Origin: Kingdonia uniflora | Taxonomy: Eukaryota > Streptophyta > Magnoliopsida > Ranunculales > Circaeasteraceae | NCBI GenBank assembly: GCA_014058105.1 | Contig: JACGCM010000669.1 | Span: 3,844,001 to 3,908,000, forward strand | Direction of reading: 5' to 3' | DNA: 64,000 nt | Shown here: in pieces, positions 1-11,286 of the stretch | How positions within the stretch are numbered: the stretch's first letter is position 1 | Layout: each line of letters begins with the position of its first letter | Program-made: the position numbers and the translations under genes | The notes under the pieces: generated by a model | The model's database searches: none | What the model was told of the DNA's origin: nothing | What the model saw: the letters and a program-made list of their open reading frames with translations, nothing else

Positions 1-1560
1 ATTTCTAGACTATGAATCATATTTGGCCTCATTGTTGGCAGCTTCGAAATTGAGTCTAATTGCTTTTTCGATCCTATTATTGGAAGGTGTGATAAGTAGG
101 ATTCTGATGCCTGATCCTGCAGGTCCAGAAGATCCATCAGTTAAAAGACACCATCCCTTTTAAGTTATCCAGTCTGACATTTCTTTGAACTGCTCTTCAT
201 TAGTATCTGTACTGTCTTCTTCCCAGTCAGGATCTTCTACTAAGAAGTCTGCAAGAAAATCTGCTACTGCTTGACCCTTTTTAGAATGTCGTGGTTCAAG
301 ACGTATGTCATGTTCGCCAAGAATGACCGACCATTGTTGTACTCATTTGGATATTTCTCATTTGGATAAGATCTCTCGCAAAGGGTAATTTGTCACTACC
401 CGAACTGAGTGGGCTTGAAAATATTGTCTCAATTTTTACGATGTGTAGACGAGAGCTAAGAGTAGTTTTTTGATCTTAGTATACCGGGATTCTGCTGGAG
501 TGAGAGTTTTGCTATTGAAGTAGACATGTTTCTCTGTCTTCTCATCAAGTCGAATGAGAACATAACTTAATGATTCGTTGGCAACTGCAAGATATATGGT
601 GAGTTTTTCCCCCCATTAGGTGTACTCATCGCTGGTGGTGTACCCAAGTAACGTTTGATCTCCTGAAATGTTGTTTTACACTCTGTTGTCCACTCGATCT
701 CAGGATCCTTCTTAAACTTCTTTTTTGTTGTGCCTTCACGCAATACGTTAAACAACCATCGACATCGATCTGAAGACTTCGAGACAAAAGGATTTATTGC
801 AACAATCTTGCCTGCTAACTTCTGTATGTCTTTCTTTATTTTTAAAGAAGGCATAGACAATAGTGCGTGAATATGATCTGGATTGGCATCTATACCTCGC
901 TTACTGATCAAATGTCCCAAGAATTTGCTTGACTGGACCCCGGACTGGCATTTGTCAAAGTTGAGTCTTGTCTTGAAAAAACATAGAATTTTTTGAAAGT
1001 AGTGTGTAAATATGTAATATGGTTCTCCTTCTTAAGACTTTTACACAACATATCATCAATGTAAACTTCCATCATTTTTCTAAGGTGATCTTTAAAGATT
1101 TGTGTCATCAATCGCTGATAAGTGCCCCAGCATTCTTAAGACCGAATGGCATTACCTTATAGCAGTAAATGCCATGTTCTGTAATGAAAGCTATTTTCTC
1201 TAGATCATCAGGTAGCAGAGGTATTTGATTGTACCCTGATGGAGCATCCATCATGGATAAGAGTTCGTGTCCCACAATAGAATTGAGCATATGGTTTATG
1301 AAGCAGAAAACTATCCTTTGGAGTATGTTTGTTGAGGTCCGTGAAATCCACGTACACTCTGATCTTGTCGTTCTTCTTTAGGACTGCTACAATGTTCGAG
1401 ATCCATTATGGGTAATTGGCCTTTCGGATTAAACCAACTTTGATGAGTTTGTGGATCTCTTTATTGACTTCTTCTCAGAGTCTTGGTGCTAAAGTCCTCT
1501 ACTTTTGTTTGACAGCTTTAGTTTTTTTTTCAAATTGAGCTTATGGCAGGCCAAATTTGG
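1..1560 (-). pseudogene. Reverse transcriptase and RNase H region of Tat-type gypsy (broken)
   Basis: From right to left: a degraded N-terminal RT ([13 protein letters not shown] near 1340-1370), an RT palm block at 1108-1290 (SMMDAPSGYNQIPLL, MPFGLKNAGA), and the catalytic YIDD at 1052-1063 in the next frame. A connection/RNase H stretch at 567-920 has RYLGTPPAMSTP. The second RNase H begins near 170 with TDGSSGPAGSG. Frame changes occur between 1108 and 1111 and near 910, with stops around 1430 and 400-500. The YIDD residues survive, but the protein could not be read through. Confidence 0.8.
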
Positions 1561-1899
1561 ATCAATGTTTGGCATTTCGTAAAACATCCAAGTGAAGACA
1601 TCACTATTGTCTTAAGGAACTGGATGAGAGCATCTCAGTCTACTATGGGCAGAAGAGTGCCAATATATCTCCCTCGCTTGTCTTCACTAATTTTGACGTA
1701 CTCTGTGGTTTCTGCGCTGGGCAGATGGTTTTTTGTAGAGTTCACTGTATAGTTTTTTGTAATGTTACCTGTTATTTTTAGTAATTACTATGCGAGCTGT
1801 GGCTATGATGACTCTGGTACGATGGCAACAAAATTTTTACATGCTCAAGCTAACTTCTTACTTCCTTTGATTTCATATATGCCGCCATCCATTCAAATC

Positions 1900-3990
1900 G
1901 CAATGTCAAATGATAGGTTAATGGAATAGCTCACATATTATGTAACCAGTAACGTCCCATTATCCCCAAATAATGGGATTTTGCATTAATAACATAAAAG
2001 ACAGCATCAATTGTTACTGGCCTTGCGTAATAGGAAGTATAATCTTTCCTATACGTTCTTCTTTAGATCAGTTGAATCCACAGATATCAATGTCACTGGG
2101 CTAAACCTTGTCAGCCAGTCCCATTTGATCAATCGTGCTTTGAAAAAGTAGTTCAATAGTACTACCAGTATCTATAATCATCGTGTGAAGTACCATATTT
2201 CTCATTTTTAACATGATCACCAAAACATCATGGTGCGGAAAATTGATATGACGAACATCACAGTTATCGAAAGAAATTCTTGTTCATTGAGAGCTGGATA
2301 CGGGAAGTAAACGAGCCTCTTTATCTTTCATGGATAGGTCGCGACATTGGCCGACACGTTGTCTTCTACTTCTATTCGATTGGTTGACGATCCGAGTCTC
2401 AATGAAGTGGCTGAGGGATATAAGGTATAAATGTTTCTCTCCTATCGGTTCTTCGGTTTATACAGCTTAAGTAAGAAGTTTGTAACTCTCATTCTTGTAA
2501 CTCTCAACGTCCACAATGTATTCATGCATTCGTCCATCTGCAAAAATATATATTAACATTCGTTGTAAGGCAAACCAGTATTCTGTCTCATGATGTCTGA
2601 CCTTGTGGTGAATGTAATATGGTTTGTTCTCGATGGGCTGGAGGTACTATGCATTGGAAAAAAATCTATCCTTCTGAAGTATAGGATAAATGCTAGCTAT
2701 GGTTATATTCATCTTGGGAAGACAGGGTTTTGGAAAGTTACTGCCCTTCCAAGGTCGTTTGTCATTAGATTTTGTCTGTTTCCTATCTTCTCCCTGGTCA
2801 GCAACACGGTTAAAATCTTGGTTTGTTGATTGATCTCGAACTGTCAATGTTGACTTCTGAGTTTTCTACATGTCAGACACCATTCTTTCAAGGTTGATAT
2901 ATTCGTTGACTTTTTTGATCATGTCCTCCAGAGTTGTCGACTTGTTTAGGATTAGGGCGACGAGTAAAGCATTGGTGAAAGCTAAAATAATAATCTTCTG
3001 GTCGAGTCGATCTACTTTTCGAGCTAACTCCAGAAACTTCTTAGTAAATGTCTCGAGCTACTCTCATGGCATATGCTTCAGGCTGAAAAGTGAATATAGA
3101 TTCTCCTCTTTCTCTCTGTTGTACGAGTAATTCTTGACGAAGAGTTCTCACAACTGTTCAAAAGTTGCGATGGATCATTCGGGTAGTGTGTGGAGCCATC
3201 ACAGGGGTTCGCCGGATAAGCTGGCAGGAAAGAGCTAGCATAGAATGTGGTTAGACGTGAAATGTAGGCCTAAAGCATCATAGAACTTTTGGATGCGTTT
3301 TACTGGATTATTTCCTTTGTATTTTTAGATCTTCGGAGTATGGAACTCGGTGGGGACCTCGCCATCCAACAACTCCTATACGATCGGGCTCTCCAGTAAT
3401 CTGTTGTGGATTCCTTTAGTCGGAGTTTGAGCTTCGAGCAATTCTTTGATTTACCTTTCAACATGTTCCCGAGTCACATATTGCCGAGCTGCAGTGGCTG
3501 GGCATGTGGCGCGTCCTTCTCCAGGATTGTGGTTAATACTCCCTTCACTTAGACGTTCTTTTGCTGGAACTCAAACTCTTAAAGGTAGATTTTCAGTCTG
3601 TCTGACTCTCGCAAGGACGCTATCTACTTCTTGGTGGATCTCCTAGATCGGGATGGGCTCCATTTCCTGTTGGTGATGGTTAGATCGAAGTGTACCTCTT
3701 ACGTGATTGCCTTTCAGAGGAGGTCTTATTCTGCCATGAATGGAGATCTGCAAGCCTTCAGGTTGTACGACTTTGTTCTTCTGGGTGGTGATCTGCTGAC
3801 CCTGTAGAACCATTAGCATGTCCTATATACTTGCTAGTTATTGCTCTAGAGGTCTTTCTATTTCAGAATTTAAAGTGACCTGTAGATCTGCTAGTACGGT
3901 AATTTCTTTTGCTGGAATGATCGGCATGACCTGACCTGGAGGTGTCATTCTAAGATAAGATAATCAACGGTTTTTGAGACAGTGTGTTTA
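1900..3990 (-). pseudogene. gag-protease region of Tat-type gypsy (broken)
   Basis: Minus-strand frames around 3190-3340 give a recognisable retrotransposon gag core (DALGLHF followed by a degraded 'FPASLSGEPL' block), broken by stops. A later stretch at 2647-2847 is lysine-rich and fits the RNA-binding end of gag. At 2164-2172 the minus strand encodes D-T-G within IIDTGSTIELLF, the aspartic-protease active-site loop. A stop follows in the same frame. The region is expected to produce no full polyprotein. Confidence 0.7.
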
Positions 3991-4000
3991 AGAACTTTAT

Positions 4001-4020
4001 TTCCCACAAATGGTGCCAAA
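4001..4020 (-). other. Primer-binding site of Tat-type gypsy
   Basis: Directly inside the LTR the minus strand reads TTTGGCACCATTTGTGGGAA. This is a mutated form of the TTGGCGCC-GT-TGTGGG start that is common in plant Tat-type elements. It fixes the element's orientation and the inner LTR border. Confidence 0.6.
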
Positions 4021-4797
4021 TGTAATAGCATAATTTTAGGATTCAGACTTAGCCTTTACACCATAGGTGTTTAGATCACTCAATAACAGCAAGTAATAAT
4101 TAACAAGATGATTTAGCGTGGAAAACCTTTGAATAAGTTAAAAACCACGACCTCTCTTGAGGATTTTAAGAAAGAGAAGATGATATTATTGAGGTTGCTA
4201 GCTTATTACAGTGAGTGTTCTGAGTATGTAGAATGTTTAGAGTGAGAATTCTTCTGTCTAAACTATCTTGATCGGAAAAACCCCTCCTCTTCTGTCTAGT
4301 TTTATGGTCTTATTTATAGGTCTTATAATATGATCGTTTGACGATCATTAAGATTCTTAATGATGGACATTACAAAATATATGTAAAATACTCTTTGACC
4401 AGATTGTGTAACGTCCTGATCTCTGTTGCTAAATAATGGCTTTATTGATGTTTGTGCATAACTCAAACTGTTGATGTGTAGGTCGAAAGTGTTGACTATG
4501 ACTTAGGGATTCTGATGATGTCTTTAGTAATGCTTCATGTATGCTGATGAGGTCGAGGATGCAGTAAGAGTCTGAATGCGAAATAAACTATTACAAGACG
4601 GCTCTCAACCAAGAGCACGAGGAGTATCCTGGACGAGTGGTGTTGGTTGAGAAAATTATGATGTATTTGCTTCCTGATGTTGTTGTCTTATTTCTGAATG
4701 TGCTATTAATGTGCCACATGCTCTATTGATGAGGTCAAAAGTTCATATGTAGTTCGAAGATGAAGCATGAGTCTGAGATGCAGAATAAGCCACTACA
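4021..4797 (-). repeat. 5' LTR of the Tat-type gypsy element
   Basis: On the plus strand the LTR begins TGTAATAG at 4021. It can end at CACTACA (4791-4797), next to the chromodomain-gypsy sequence, or at CTATTACA (4588-4595), a perfect inverted repeat of the start. I prefer 4797 because homology to the older flanking element starts at 4799. The last ~200 bases (4596-4797) resemble the preceding ~160 bases (shared gatgaggtc, gagtctga, ataa, CTA-TACA blocks). That implies a duplication within U3 and explains the two possible ends. Confidence 0.7.
4312..4320 (-). promoter_or_regulatory. TATA box in LTR
   Basis: The minus strand reads CTATAAATA inside the LTR, about 480 bp from the LTR's outer end at 4797. 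This is a plausible U3 core promoter position. No activity can be inferred. Confidence 0.45.
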
Positions 4798-4798
4798 G

Positions 4799-5401
4799 GC
4801 ACAGTCGCTTTCCCTCATCTCAAGTTTTAGCCAGAGCATGAGCTTAAGGCTCCTAAAGGGGGGAGCCATGATCTAGGAGGATCTAGACATTAAACCTCTT
4901 TATAAAGAGACCAAAGGTGGAGTTTGTTCGAATAGAAAAAGCTTTATTCGAACAGAACTAATTTTGAGTCTTCTGTTCGAGTAGAGATATGTTTTATTCT
5001 AGCATAACCAGTTTTGAGTAGTCTATTCGAATAAAGTTTTGATTCTATTTGAGCAGAGATTATTCTGAGTCACCTGTCCGAACAGAGAATTGTTCAGTTA
5101 GAACAGAACCGCGACTAATGCTATTTTTAGGTCGTTTAAGTACATTTTTGTCCTAAATTGTAACCAGGAAAAATTGGAACCTTTAAGAAGGGGCAAGGCT
5201 AGGCAACGTAAAGGAGGGAGATCCAGAGAGAGAGAGAGAGAGAGATCCAAGTTGTAATAAAACCTAGAGTGTTAAGAGATTAATTCATTTTAATCAATCA
5301 ATTGAGCAATTGAAGCTCTTCTTGGGAAATTTAACCCACCAAATCTCGTGTTCTTCATTTAATTCTTCAATTATGGAAGTCTCTAATTCGATTGTGGATT
5401 A
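4799..5401 (+). mobile_element. Chromodomain-gypsy 3' end and LTR, copy 1 (fragment)
   Basis: This stretch matches 12114-12696 base for base with scattered differences. It includes the short polypurine run (AAAGGGGGGAGCCA) before an LTR starting TGATC at 4869 and ending near GATTGTGGATTA (5401). The LTR carries several TTCGAA-type palindromes and an (AG)n run near 5230. The coding part of the element is missing to the left, where the Tat-type LTR begins. Confidence 0.7.
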
Positions 5402-5439
5402 TTTGGTGATGTCCAGATTGTGAATCTTAATAGTACCCA

Positions 5440-5625
5440 CCACATCCGCCCTATGTCGTCTATATTTTATGAAATTATTGGTGAGATCTCCCTTAGCCTA
5501 TAAATCAAAAACCTGTGAGTTCAAGGGTTTAAACTTGTTAAAATAAATCAAAATTAGTTAAAGATACATCTATTTTCAAGGGTTAGGGTAAACGCCTGAG
5601 AAGGTTACATAAAATTCGGGATTCA
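5440..5625. repeat. Short repeat resembling the flanks of Nudix exon 5
   Basis: Two blocks here resemble the host gene in the same order. 5455-5483 resembles 13892-13920 (intron 5), and 5511-5620 resembles 14065-14178 (the start of intron 4 including the splice acceptor). The ~140 bases that carry exon 5 in the gene are replaced here by ~28 unrelated bases. It could be a decayed duplicate of the gene that lost the exon, or a dispersed repeat. No other gene is seen between 5402 and 5760. Confidence 0.45.
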
Positions 5626-5759
5626 AGATCCCCCATGCAACCATTAGTACACTTAATCGAATTTGTAGAAGGTCGCGTTGGGAGGAGCTCCAGTTGACAA
5701 GAAAACTTCAATGTTGAGGTAGGAGAAATGCTACACTCCTTTTTCTGAGGGGGGACATG

Positions 5760-6220
5760 TTATTAGGCACATAAATAAAGGAAATAATTTAGCAGATATT
5801 GCCACTAATAGAGGTAGCTTATGGGTGAAGTTGGTCAAAAGAAATCTAATTAGAAAAAAAGATTCTTGATTTATGCAAATTCAAAAAGACTGTAAACTAG
5901 AAAAACATTAACCTATAAAAGGAGGATGTAAAAAGTATAATTCTTTACACTGCTAGGAATGGTAGAAGCATATCTTTGTGGAAGCAACCATGGCACCCAT
6001 TTGGTATTTTAAGGAAGAGGCAACAAGGTTTACTTCATTCTATGATCTATAATATGAGTTTGTTGAGAAGAAACAATAAGATTAATTGGTGTACTGAACA
6101 TCTTCGGGTCCACTCTTAAAAGGCAAGTTAATAAATTATTTAAGTGTTTTTTTTATAATAATTGGGGAGAAGAATAAGATAATATTCTAGAGCAAGCAAT
6201 ACAGTGCTAAGGTGGTGGTG
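5760..6220 (+). pseudogene. LINE 3'-region fragment
   Basis: Plus-strand frames show a LINE zinc-binding/RNase H-like stretch (NGRSISLWKQPWHPFG) and text shared with 45550-45720 (inner motif aatacagtgctaaggtggtg). The reading is broken by several stops. It stops exactly where the copia LTR begins at 6221, so this LINE remnant was the insertion target of that element. Confidence 0.6.
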
Positions 6221-6349
6221 TGTTGAGCCACACAGTGGAAACCAAACATCAATTCGATTCGATTAGCGATGAACAAACTAAACCAATATACACAATCAAA
6301 AGATAACACACAATTTATCGTGGTTCGGCAAATTGCCTACGTTCACACT

Positions 6350-6388
<39 letters not shown>

Positions 6389-6719
6389 ATTCGATGATCC
6401 GAGGTTACAATTGCTCACAAACAAAATTGAGATCTCTCTAGGTTTTCTTTAGAATTGAACTCACCAAAGGATGCCTAAGAAATACACTAACTCTCCCTTA
6501 TATATTTGGGAAGTTATTACGTCAATTAGGACACAGTATGGATTACGAGGAAAAACCAATAGACCTCCAAGTATTTATATCAGGATGCAAATCTAGATCA
6601 TAAGGCCGTCCGGATTGCATCCGGATCTGACTGGCCTCTTTTCAACTAAATTAGGACGAAAATCTAATTTTTTTTCTTATTACCCGACTTCTATCCGTAT
6701 TCCTCCTTTATACCCGACA
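6221..6719 (-). repeat. 3' LTR of copia element 1
   Basis: The plus strand begins TGTTGAGCCACACAG and ends CCCGACA at 6719. Only the part 6221-6531 has a partner at 11287-11579. The LTR contains an expanded (GA)n run near 6355-6384 that is shorter in the partner. The minus-strand pyrimidine/purine tract AGGTGGAGAAT (6720-6730) directly inside is the polypurine tract. Confidence 0.8.
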
Positions 6720-6730
6720 ATTCTCCACCT
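6720..6730 (-). other. Polypurine tract of copia element 1
   Basis: The minus strand reads AGGTGGAGAAT immediately before the LTR start TGTCGGG. The position and composition are those of the second-strand primer. Confidence 0.6.
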
Positions 6731-6790
6731 CGGTGAAGATTTCTTCAAATCTGAGCCGAACTTCACCAACCAAATAAATCAAACACTCTC

Positions 6791-8221
6791 TCACAAATGT
6801 CCCCAAGGACCCAAAAAATAAACGTCCAAAATAACTAAATCGACTGTACCAGAACAATGGTTGCCTACATAATGTGGATCAAGTCGCCCGTAGTTCCCAA
6901 TATCCCCGTCAGGGGCCATATCAATCTGTATGAAGGATTTGGACCAAGTCCAAACAATGATTGAACTTAATCCCATAAACAACTTTCGTAAACATATCAA
7001 CCGGGTTATCATTCGTGTGAATCGTCTTAAACCGAATCTTACATTCTTCAAGTACCTCTCTGACAAAATGATAACGCACATTGATGTGCTTCGTGCATTG
7101 ATAATGAACTTGATCTTTCGCCAAACAATAACACTCTGACTATCACAAAGCACATCAAGATGGTCCATCTTGATGCCCAAATCATGCAAAAAACCTTTCA
7201 CCCAAATGGACTTTGTAATCCCTTTAGTAATCGCCATTTACTCTGCTTCTATAGTAGATAAGACCACCATAGACTGTAGCGTAGATCTCAAACTAACCGG
7301 TTCTCCACCTAATGTAAAAACATACTCTGTAGTAGACTGTCATTTATCCAAATTACTCATATAGTTAAAATCCACATAACCCACACAAAACTGATCAATC
7401 GAATCATACTTACAAAATTCCAAACCAATATCCACAGTACCTTTGATATACCATAGAATCCATTTTACAGCTTGCCAATGATCTCTTCCCAGATCATGCA
7501 TACCATACCAACTTGCCTGTGAAATATCTTACCATGTACATAGCATTGCATACATCAAGCTACCAACTGCACTAGCATAAAGAACTTGACTCATATGATC
7601 ACGTTCCTCATCGATTTTTGGGGACATAGTAGCTTTATGCTTAAAATGAGGGGCAAGGGGCGTACTTACATGTTTTGTATTCCCATCAATACCAAATCTC
7701 TGAAGTACCTTCCTCATGTACATCGTCTGAGAATGACACACCGTTCCCTTCTCTCTATCTCTATGAATCTCCATACCAAAAATCTTCTTCACGTCACCTA
7801 GATCCTTCATTTTAAATTATTTACCCATTTGTTTCTTTAACTTGTCAATCTCGCTTTAATGCTTACATGCAATAATCATATCATTCATATACAAAAGCAA
7901 GTAAATAAAGGACCCGCTACGTAGCTTGCTTAAGTAGACACAGCTGTCATAATGACTCCGTTTATACTTCAGCCCAATCATAAACTGATTAAATCGTTTG
8001 TACCATTGTCTTGTGAATTGTTTCAAACAGTACAACGATCTCTTCAGTTTACACACATAATCTTCCTTTCCAGTAACTTTAAACCCACTCGGCTGAGTCA
8101 TATATATCTCTTCTTTCAAATTCCCATGTAAGAACGCCGTCTTTATATCGAGTTGTTGTAACTCCAAATCAAATTCTGATACCAGGGTCAAAGAGATATT
8201 AATGGAGGAGTGTTTCACCAC
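6791..8221 (-). pseudogene. copia element 1 reverse transcriptase and RNase H (broken)
   Basis: RT begins in 7856-8221 with LDIKTAFLHGNLKEEIYM and continues at 7529-7810 (MKDLGDVKKIFGMEI, YASAVGSLMYAM). RNase H follows in 7124-7237 (VLCDSQSV) and, after a frame change, 6921-7124 (HINVRYHFVREVLEE, NPVDMFTKVV). The catalytic RT motif is YMND at 7880-7891 instead of the family's YVDD, so a metal-binding aspartate is lost. Stops and at least two frameshifts separate the pieces. Confidence 0.85.
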
Positions 8222-8464
8222 TGGAGAAAAAACTTCATTATAATCAATCCCTTCCCATTGAGCATAGCCCTTCGCTACGAGTCTTGTTTTGAAGCGTATA
8301 TTATCATTTTGAGATCATTGTTTCTTTGTGTAGGCCCACTTACAACTAATTACCTTCTTTTCCTTAGGCAACTTTGAAAGTTCCCAAGTTTCGTTCTGAA
8401 GAAGAGAATGTGTCTCTTCCATTATCGTTCCCTCCTATTTATTAGCTTCAAAACCGTAAATAGC

Positions 8465-10076
8465 TCATTTATAAGTGAAAGGAACATCTTCTTCAATGAC
8501 CGGTATTGTGTAGGCTACTATGGCCTTCACCTTTAGAAGTACCATGTCCTTTATAAGCCATCTTGGCTTACTTGCATTCCTTTGTGGTTTACTAATTGCA
8601 ATTGACTCTACAACCGGAGTCTTCTCATCTCTACTTCCAAATGCTTCACTTTCGTCTGTGTCTTCATTACATAGAACATGAACTAATGGCATATTAATTG
8701 TTGTCACACCGATAGATGACACCCCTTTTGGTACAAAACTATATGAATCATGTAAAGATGCATCAATCTTCACCCACTGCAAAATCTCGTTTTTCCTCTT
8801 CTCTTCATGCTTTGAGACATATGACTTTATCATAAAAGTCTTATCAAAAGTGGCATCCCTACTAAGATAATCTTCTAGTCTTTCGTATCCCATAACTTGT
8901 AACCTTTAACCTTTTTCTTCTTACCCAGAAAAATGGTTTTTCTTGCTTGAGGATCCAACGTACCATCTTTGACATGATAGTATGCCGAACACTAAAAAAT
9001 ATGAATAATATTATAATCTGTAGCAGGTTCTCCCAACAAAGCTTCTATTGGTGTTTTACCTTCAATTGCAGCCGACGACAACCTATTAACGAGGTAATAT
9101 GCATATGTTAAAGCCTCGTCCCAAAACGTTTTACCTATCCCAAAATTAGACAACATACATCGTACCTTCTCCAAAATTAGACAACATGCATCGTACCCAT
9201 TTTGTTGCAGTGTCTCCCTAACGGTGAAATGCCTCACAATTCCCTCATCCTGACATACTTGCAAGAGCAGATCACTTGTATACTCTCTACCATTATCTGA
9301 ATGGAACAATTTGATATTTTAGTCAGTTTAAGTTTCTATCAACTTCTGCTACCTCATGAATATTTCTAGGACTTTATCCTTCCTCCTCATGGTATATACC
9401 CATATACGCCTAGAAAAATCATTAACAAACGATACAAAACAATGTTTACCTCTAAGTGATGCATTTCTGGGGGTCATCATACATCTGAATGAACATAGTC
9501 AAGGATTCTACGAGTACGATGGATAACCGTGTCAAACATCACCATTGTTTGCTTGCCTAAAACACAATACTCACATAAATCCAACGTACACGCCTTAACA
9601 CCTTTTAATAGCCCTTGATTCGCAAGAACTCTCAAGGACTTCTCACTCGTATGTGTTAAATGCATATGCCATAGTTAACTAGTATCTTTGGAAGTAGTCT
9701 TCGTAATTCCCACAGTAGCAACATCTCCAAAAATAATCATACCATCTAAATAGTACAAGTTGTTGTTTTTTCTTTGACCCTTCAATACCACCATTGCTCC
9801 CTTAAGAGTCTTTTGAACAGCATTTTTAAACACAACCTTGTAGCCTTTCACTTCAAGTAAACCAGTTTAGATAATATTCTTCTTCATAGTCAGAATATAC
9901 TGAACCACTTCAATTTCTTGAACCAAACCATTGAGTAACTTAAGACGAATAATACTTATCCCCATTATGCTACATGAATAATCATTTCCCATCAACACAA
10001 CTCCACCTTCAAGTCTTTTAAAGCTAGAAAAACAACCCATTTCAGGATAAATATGATAGGTAGCACCCAAATCCAT
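8465..10076 (-). pseudogene. copia element 1 protease, pre-integrase and integrase (broken)
   Basis: At 9867-10076 the protease active-site loop reads MDLGATYHIYP, where copia proteases have D-S-G, so the serine is replaced. At 9477-9665 lies a GAG-pre-integrase zinc region with CEYCVLGKQ. At 8992-9309 lies the integrase core with FHSDNGREYTS and a degraded RETLQQNGYD block, where the family has E-x-P-Q-Q-N-G. At 8465-8893 is the integrase-RT linker. All share one strand and order but are split by stops. Confidence 0.85.
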
Positions 10077-10079
10077 AAT

Positions 10080-11174
10080 CTATTCTTTGGAATCAACAAT
10101 GCATGCACTCGATAATATGGTTAAATAAAAGTCAGATTCATTACCATCATTTACCCCACGGTCTTGGGCAATATTCACTAAAGAGCCAGCTTTCCCACCT
10201 TTCTTCCTCTTTAAAAGCGCAGGACACTTATTCTTCCAATGTCCCATCTCATGACAGAATGCACAATCATCTTTACCCAAATTGTTGTAATTAATACCGC
10301 AACCTCTTGACTTCGATCGAGAGTTTCTACCATTAGACATCTTCTTATCCGAAGACCTCCCTCTTGCCATCAATACTTCAGACGTTGACTAAACGAACTC
10401 ACGTTTATCCTTCTTTTTGTACTCATGATTGAATACCGCCGTCGTCACATCCGAATATTTCAAAGAACTCTTCCCATAGGTAATCGTCGTTACGAAGTGT
10501 TTGTACTCTTCGGGAAATGAGTTTAAGAACAATAGATTTTTGTCTTCATCATACCATTGGGCTCTTGGCCCAGTGGTGGTTGTACCTCTACACTAAGAGA
10601 GAGGTCGTGGGTTTGAAACCTCATGGGGTTAGAAACTCAGGGTTACGGATCCCTATATAAAACCGGCTTGCCTTGCAAAAAAAAAAGAAAAAAAAGTCTT
10701 CATCACCAACAACCTCTTCTAGATTCGCCAAGTCGGCAAGTAACTTAGAGAAATCGTTTAAATACTCAGATACAGAAATCATTGTCTCATAATGAAGCGA
10801 TAAAGCTTCTTCTTCAAATAGAGTCGATTTTGGATGTTCTTTACCAAATACTTCTCCTCAAGAATCCACCAAATCTCTTTCACCGAGGTTTTATTCATCA
10901 TAATGTACTTTATGTCTTGAGTTAGGCATGACCTAATTTGACCACATGCCCGTTTATCCGTCTTCTTCCAAACACTCTCATCAATCTCCTCAGATTTGTC
11001 TTCCAACACCTCGTCCAAATCTTGTTGACTAAGCGCATCAATAACTTCACATCGCCACATACCAAAATTATTTGTGCCATTGAATTTTTCAACTTCAATT
11101 TTGGCATTGTTATACATAACCGTTACGTTATTTCGTTTAGACGCCGTTGAGGAACTTGATTCATCTTCTACCAT
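10080..11174 (-). pseudogene. copia element 1 gag
   Basis: The N-terminal part is open at 10779-11174 (131 residues), with the gag core KFNGTNNFGMWRCEV and ACGQIRSCLTQDIKY. The C-terminal part at 10080-10373 carries a CCHC zinc knuckle, CAFCHEMGHWKNKC, at about 10223-10264. The two halves are separated by stops and by the SINE at 10552-10695. The start at 11174 is favoured because it follows PBS and leader at the normal distance. Confidence 0.85.
10552..10695 (+). mobile_element. tRNA-derived SINE, copy 1
   Basis: A 144-bp element starts TACCATTGGGCTCTTGG and has a box A-like segment (TGGCCCAGTGGTGG, 10566-10579) and a box B-like segment (GGTTTGAAACC, 10610-10620) at tRNA spacing. It ends CTTGCCTTGC plus an A-rich tail. 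It is flanked by a perfect 10-bp target duplication, GTCTTCATCA, at 10542-10551 and 10696-10705. A close relative lies inverted at 60642-60793. It interrupts copia gag and is therefore younger than that element. Confidence 0.9.
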
Positions 11175-11272
11175 TGTTCCCCCAATTTACATACAGTAAT
11201 TAAATCGAAAACAAAGTTAATTCGAGATAAGACGTTAGCTCAAATTATGGGAACCACCGAGGATAAAACCTC

Positions 11273-11284
11273 GCTCTGATGCCA
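11273..11284 (-). other. Primer-binding site of copia element 1
   Basis: The minus strand reads TGGCATCAGAGC two bases inside the LTR. This differs by one base from the common initiator-methionine tRNA site TGGTATCAGAGC. Confidence 0.8.
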
Positions 11285-11286
11285 AT

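Larger units (their letters stand above)
1..4797 (-). mobile_element. Ty3/gypsy (Tat-type) LTR retrotransposon, 3' part outside the window
   Basis: Read on the minus strand from 4797 leftwards the order is 5' LTR, primer-binding site, gag, protease, reverse transcriptase, RNase H. This is the Ty3/gypsy order. The RNase H frame at the left edge has the TDGSSGPAGSG and NNEAKY signatures of the extra RNase H of Tat-lineage elements. Every domain is broken by stops or frame changes. The integrase and 3' LTR would lie left of base 1. Immediately right of the LTR, sequence matching a chromodomain-gypsy 3' end begins (4799), so this element appears to have inserted into that older element. Confidence 0.85.

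Noticed and set aside
4588..4595. CTATTACA as the definite outer end of the Tat LTR
   Set aside because: It is a perfect inverted repeat of the LTR start, but the older flanking element begins only at 4799 and a second end-like sequence lies at 4791-4797; kept as the alternative.
6355..6384. (GA)n run as a functional GAGA element
   Set aside because: It is a length-variable microsatellite in a copia LTR, shorter in the partner LTR.
10552..10695. A tRNA gene, because boxes A and B are present
   Set aside because: No cloverleaf with a 7-bp acceptor stem can be drawn, and the A-rich tail with target duplication identifies a SINE.
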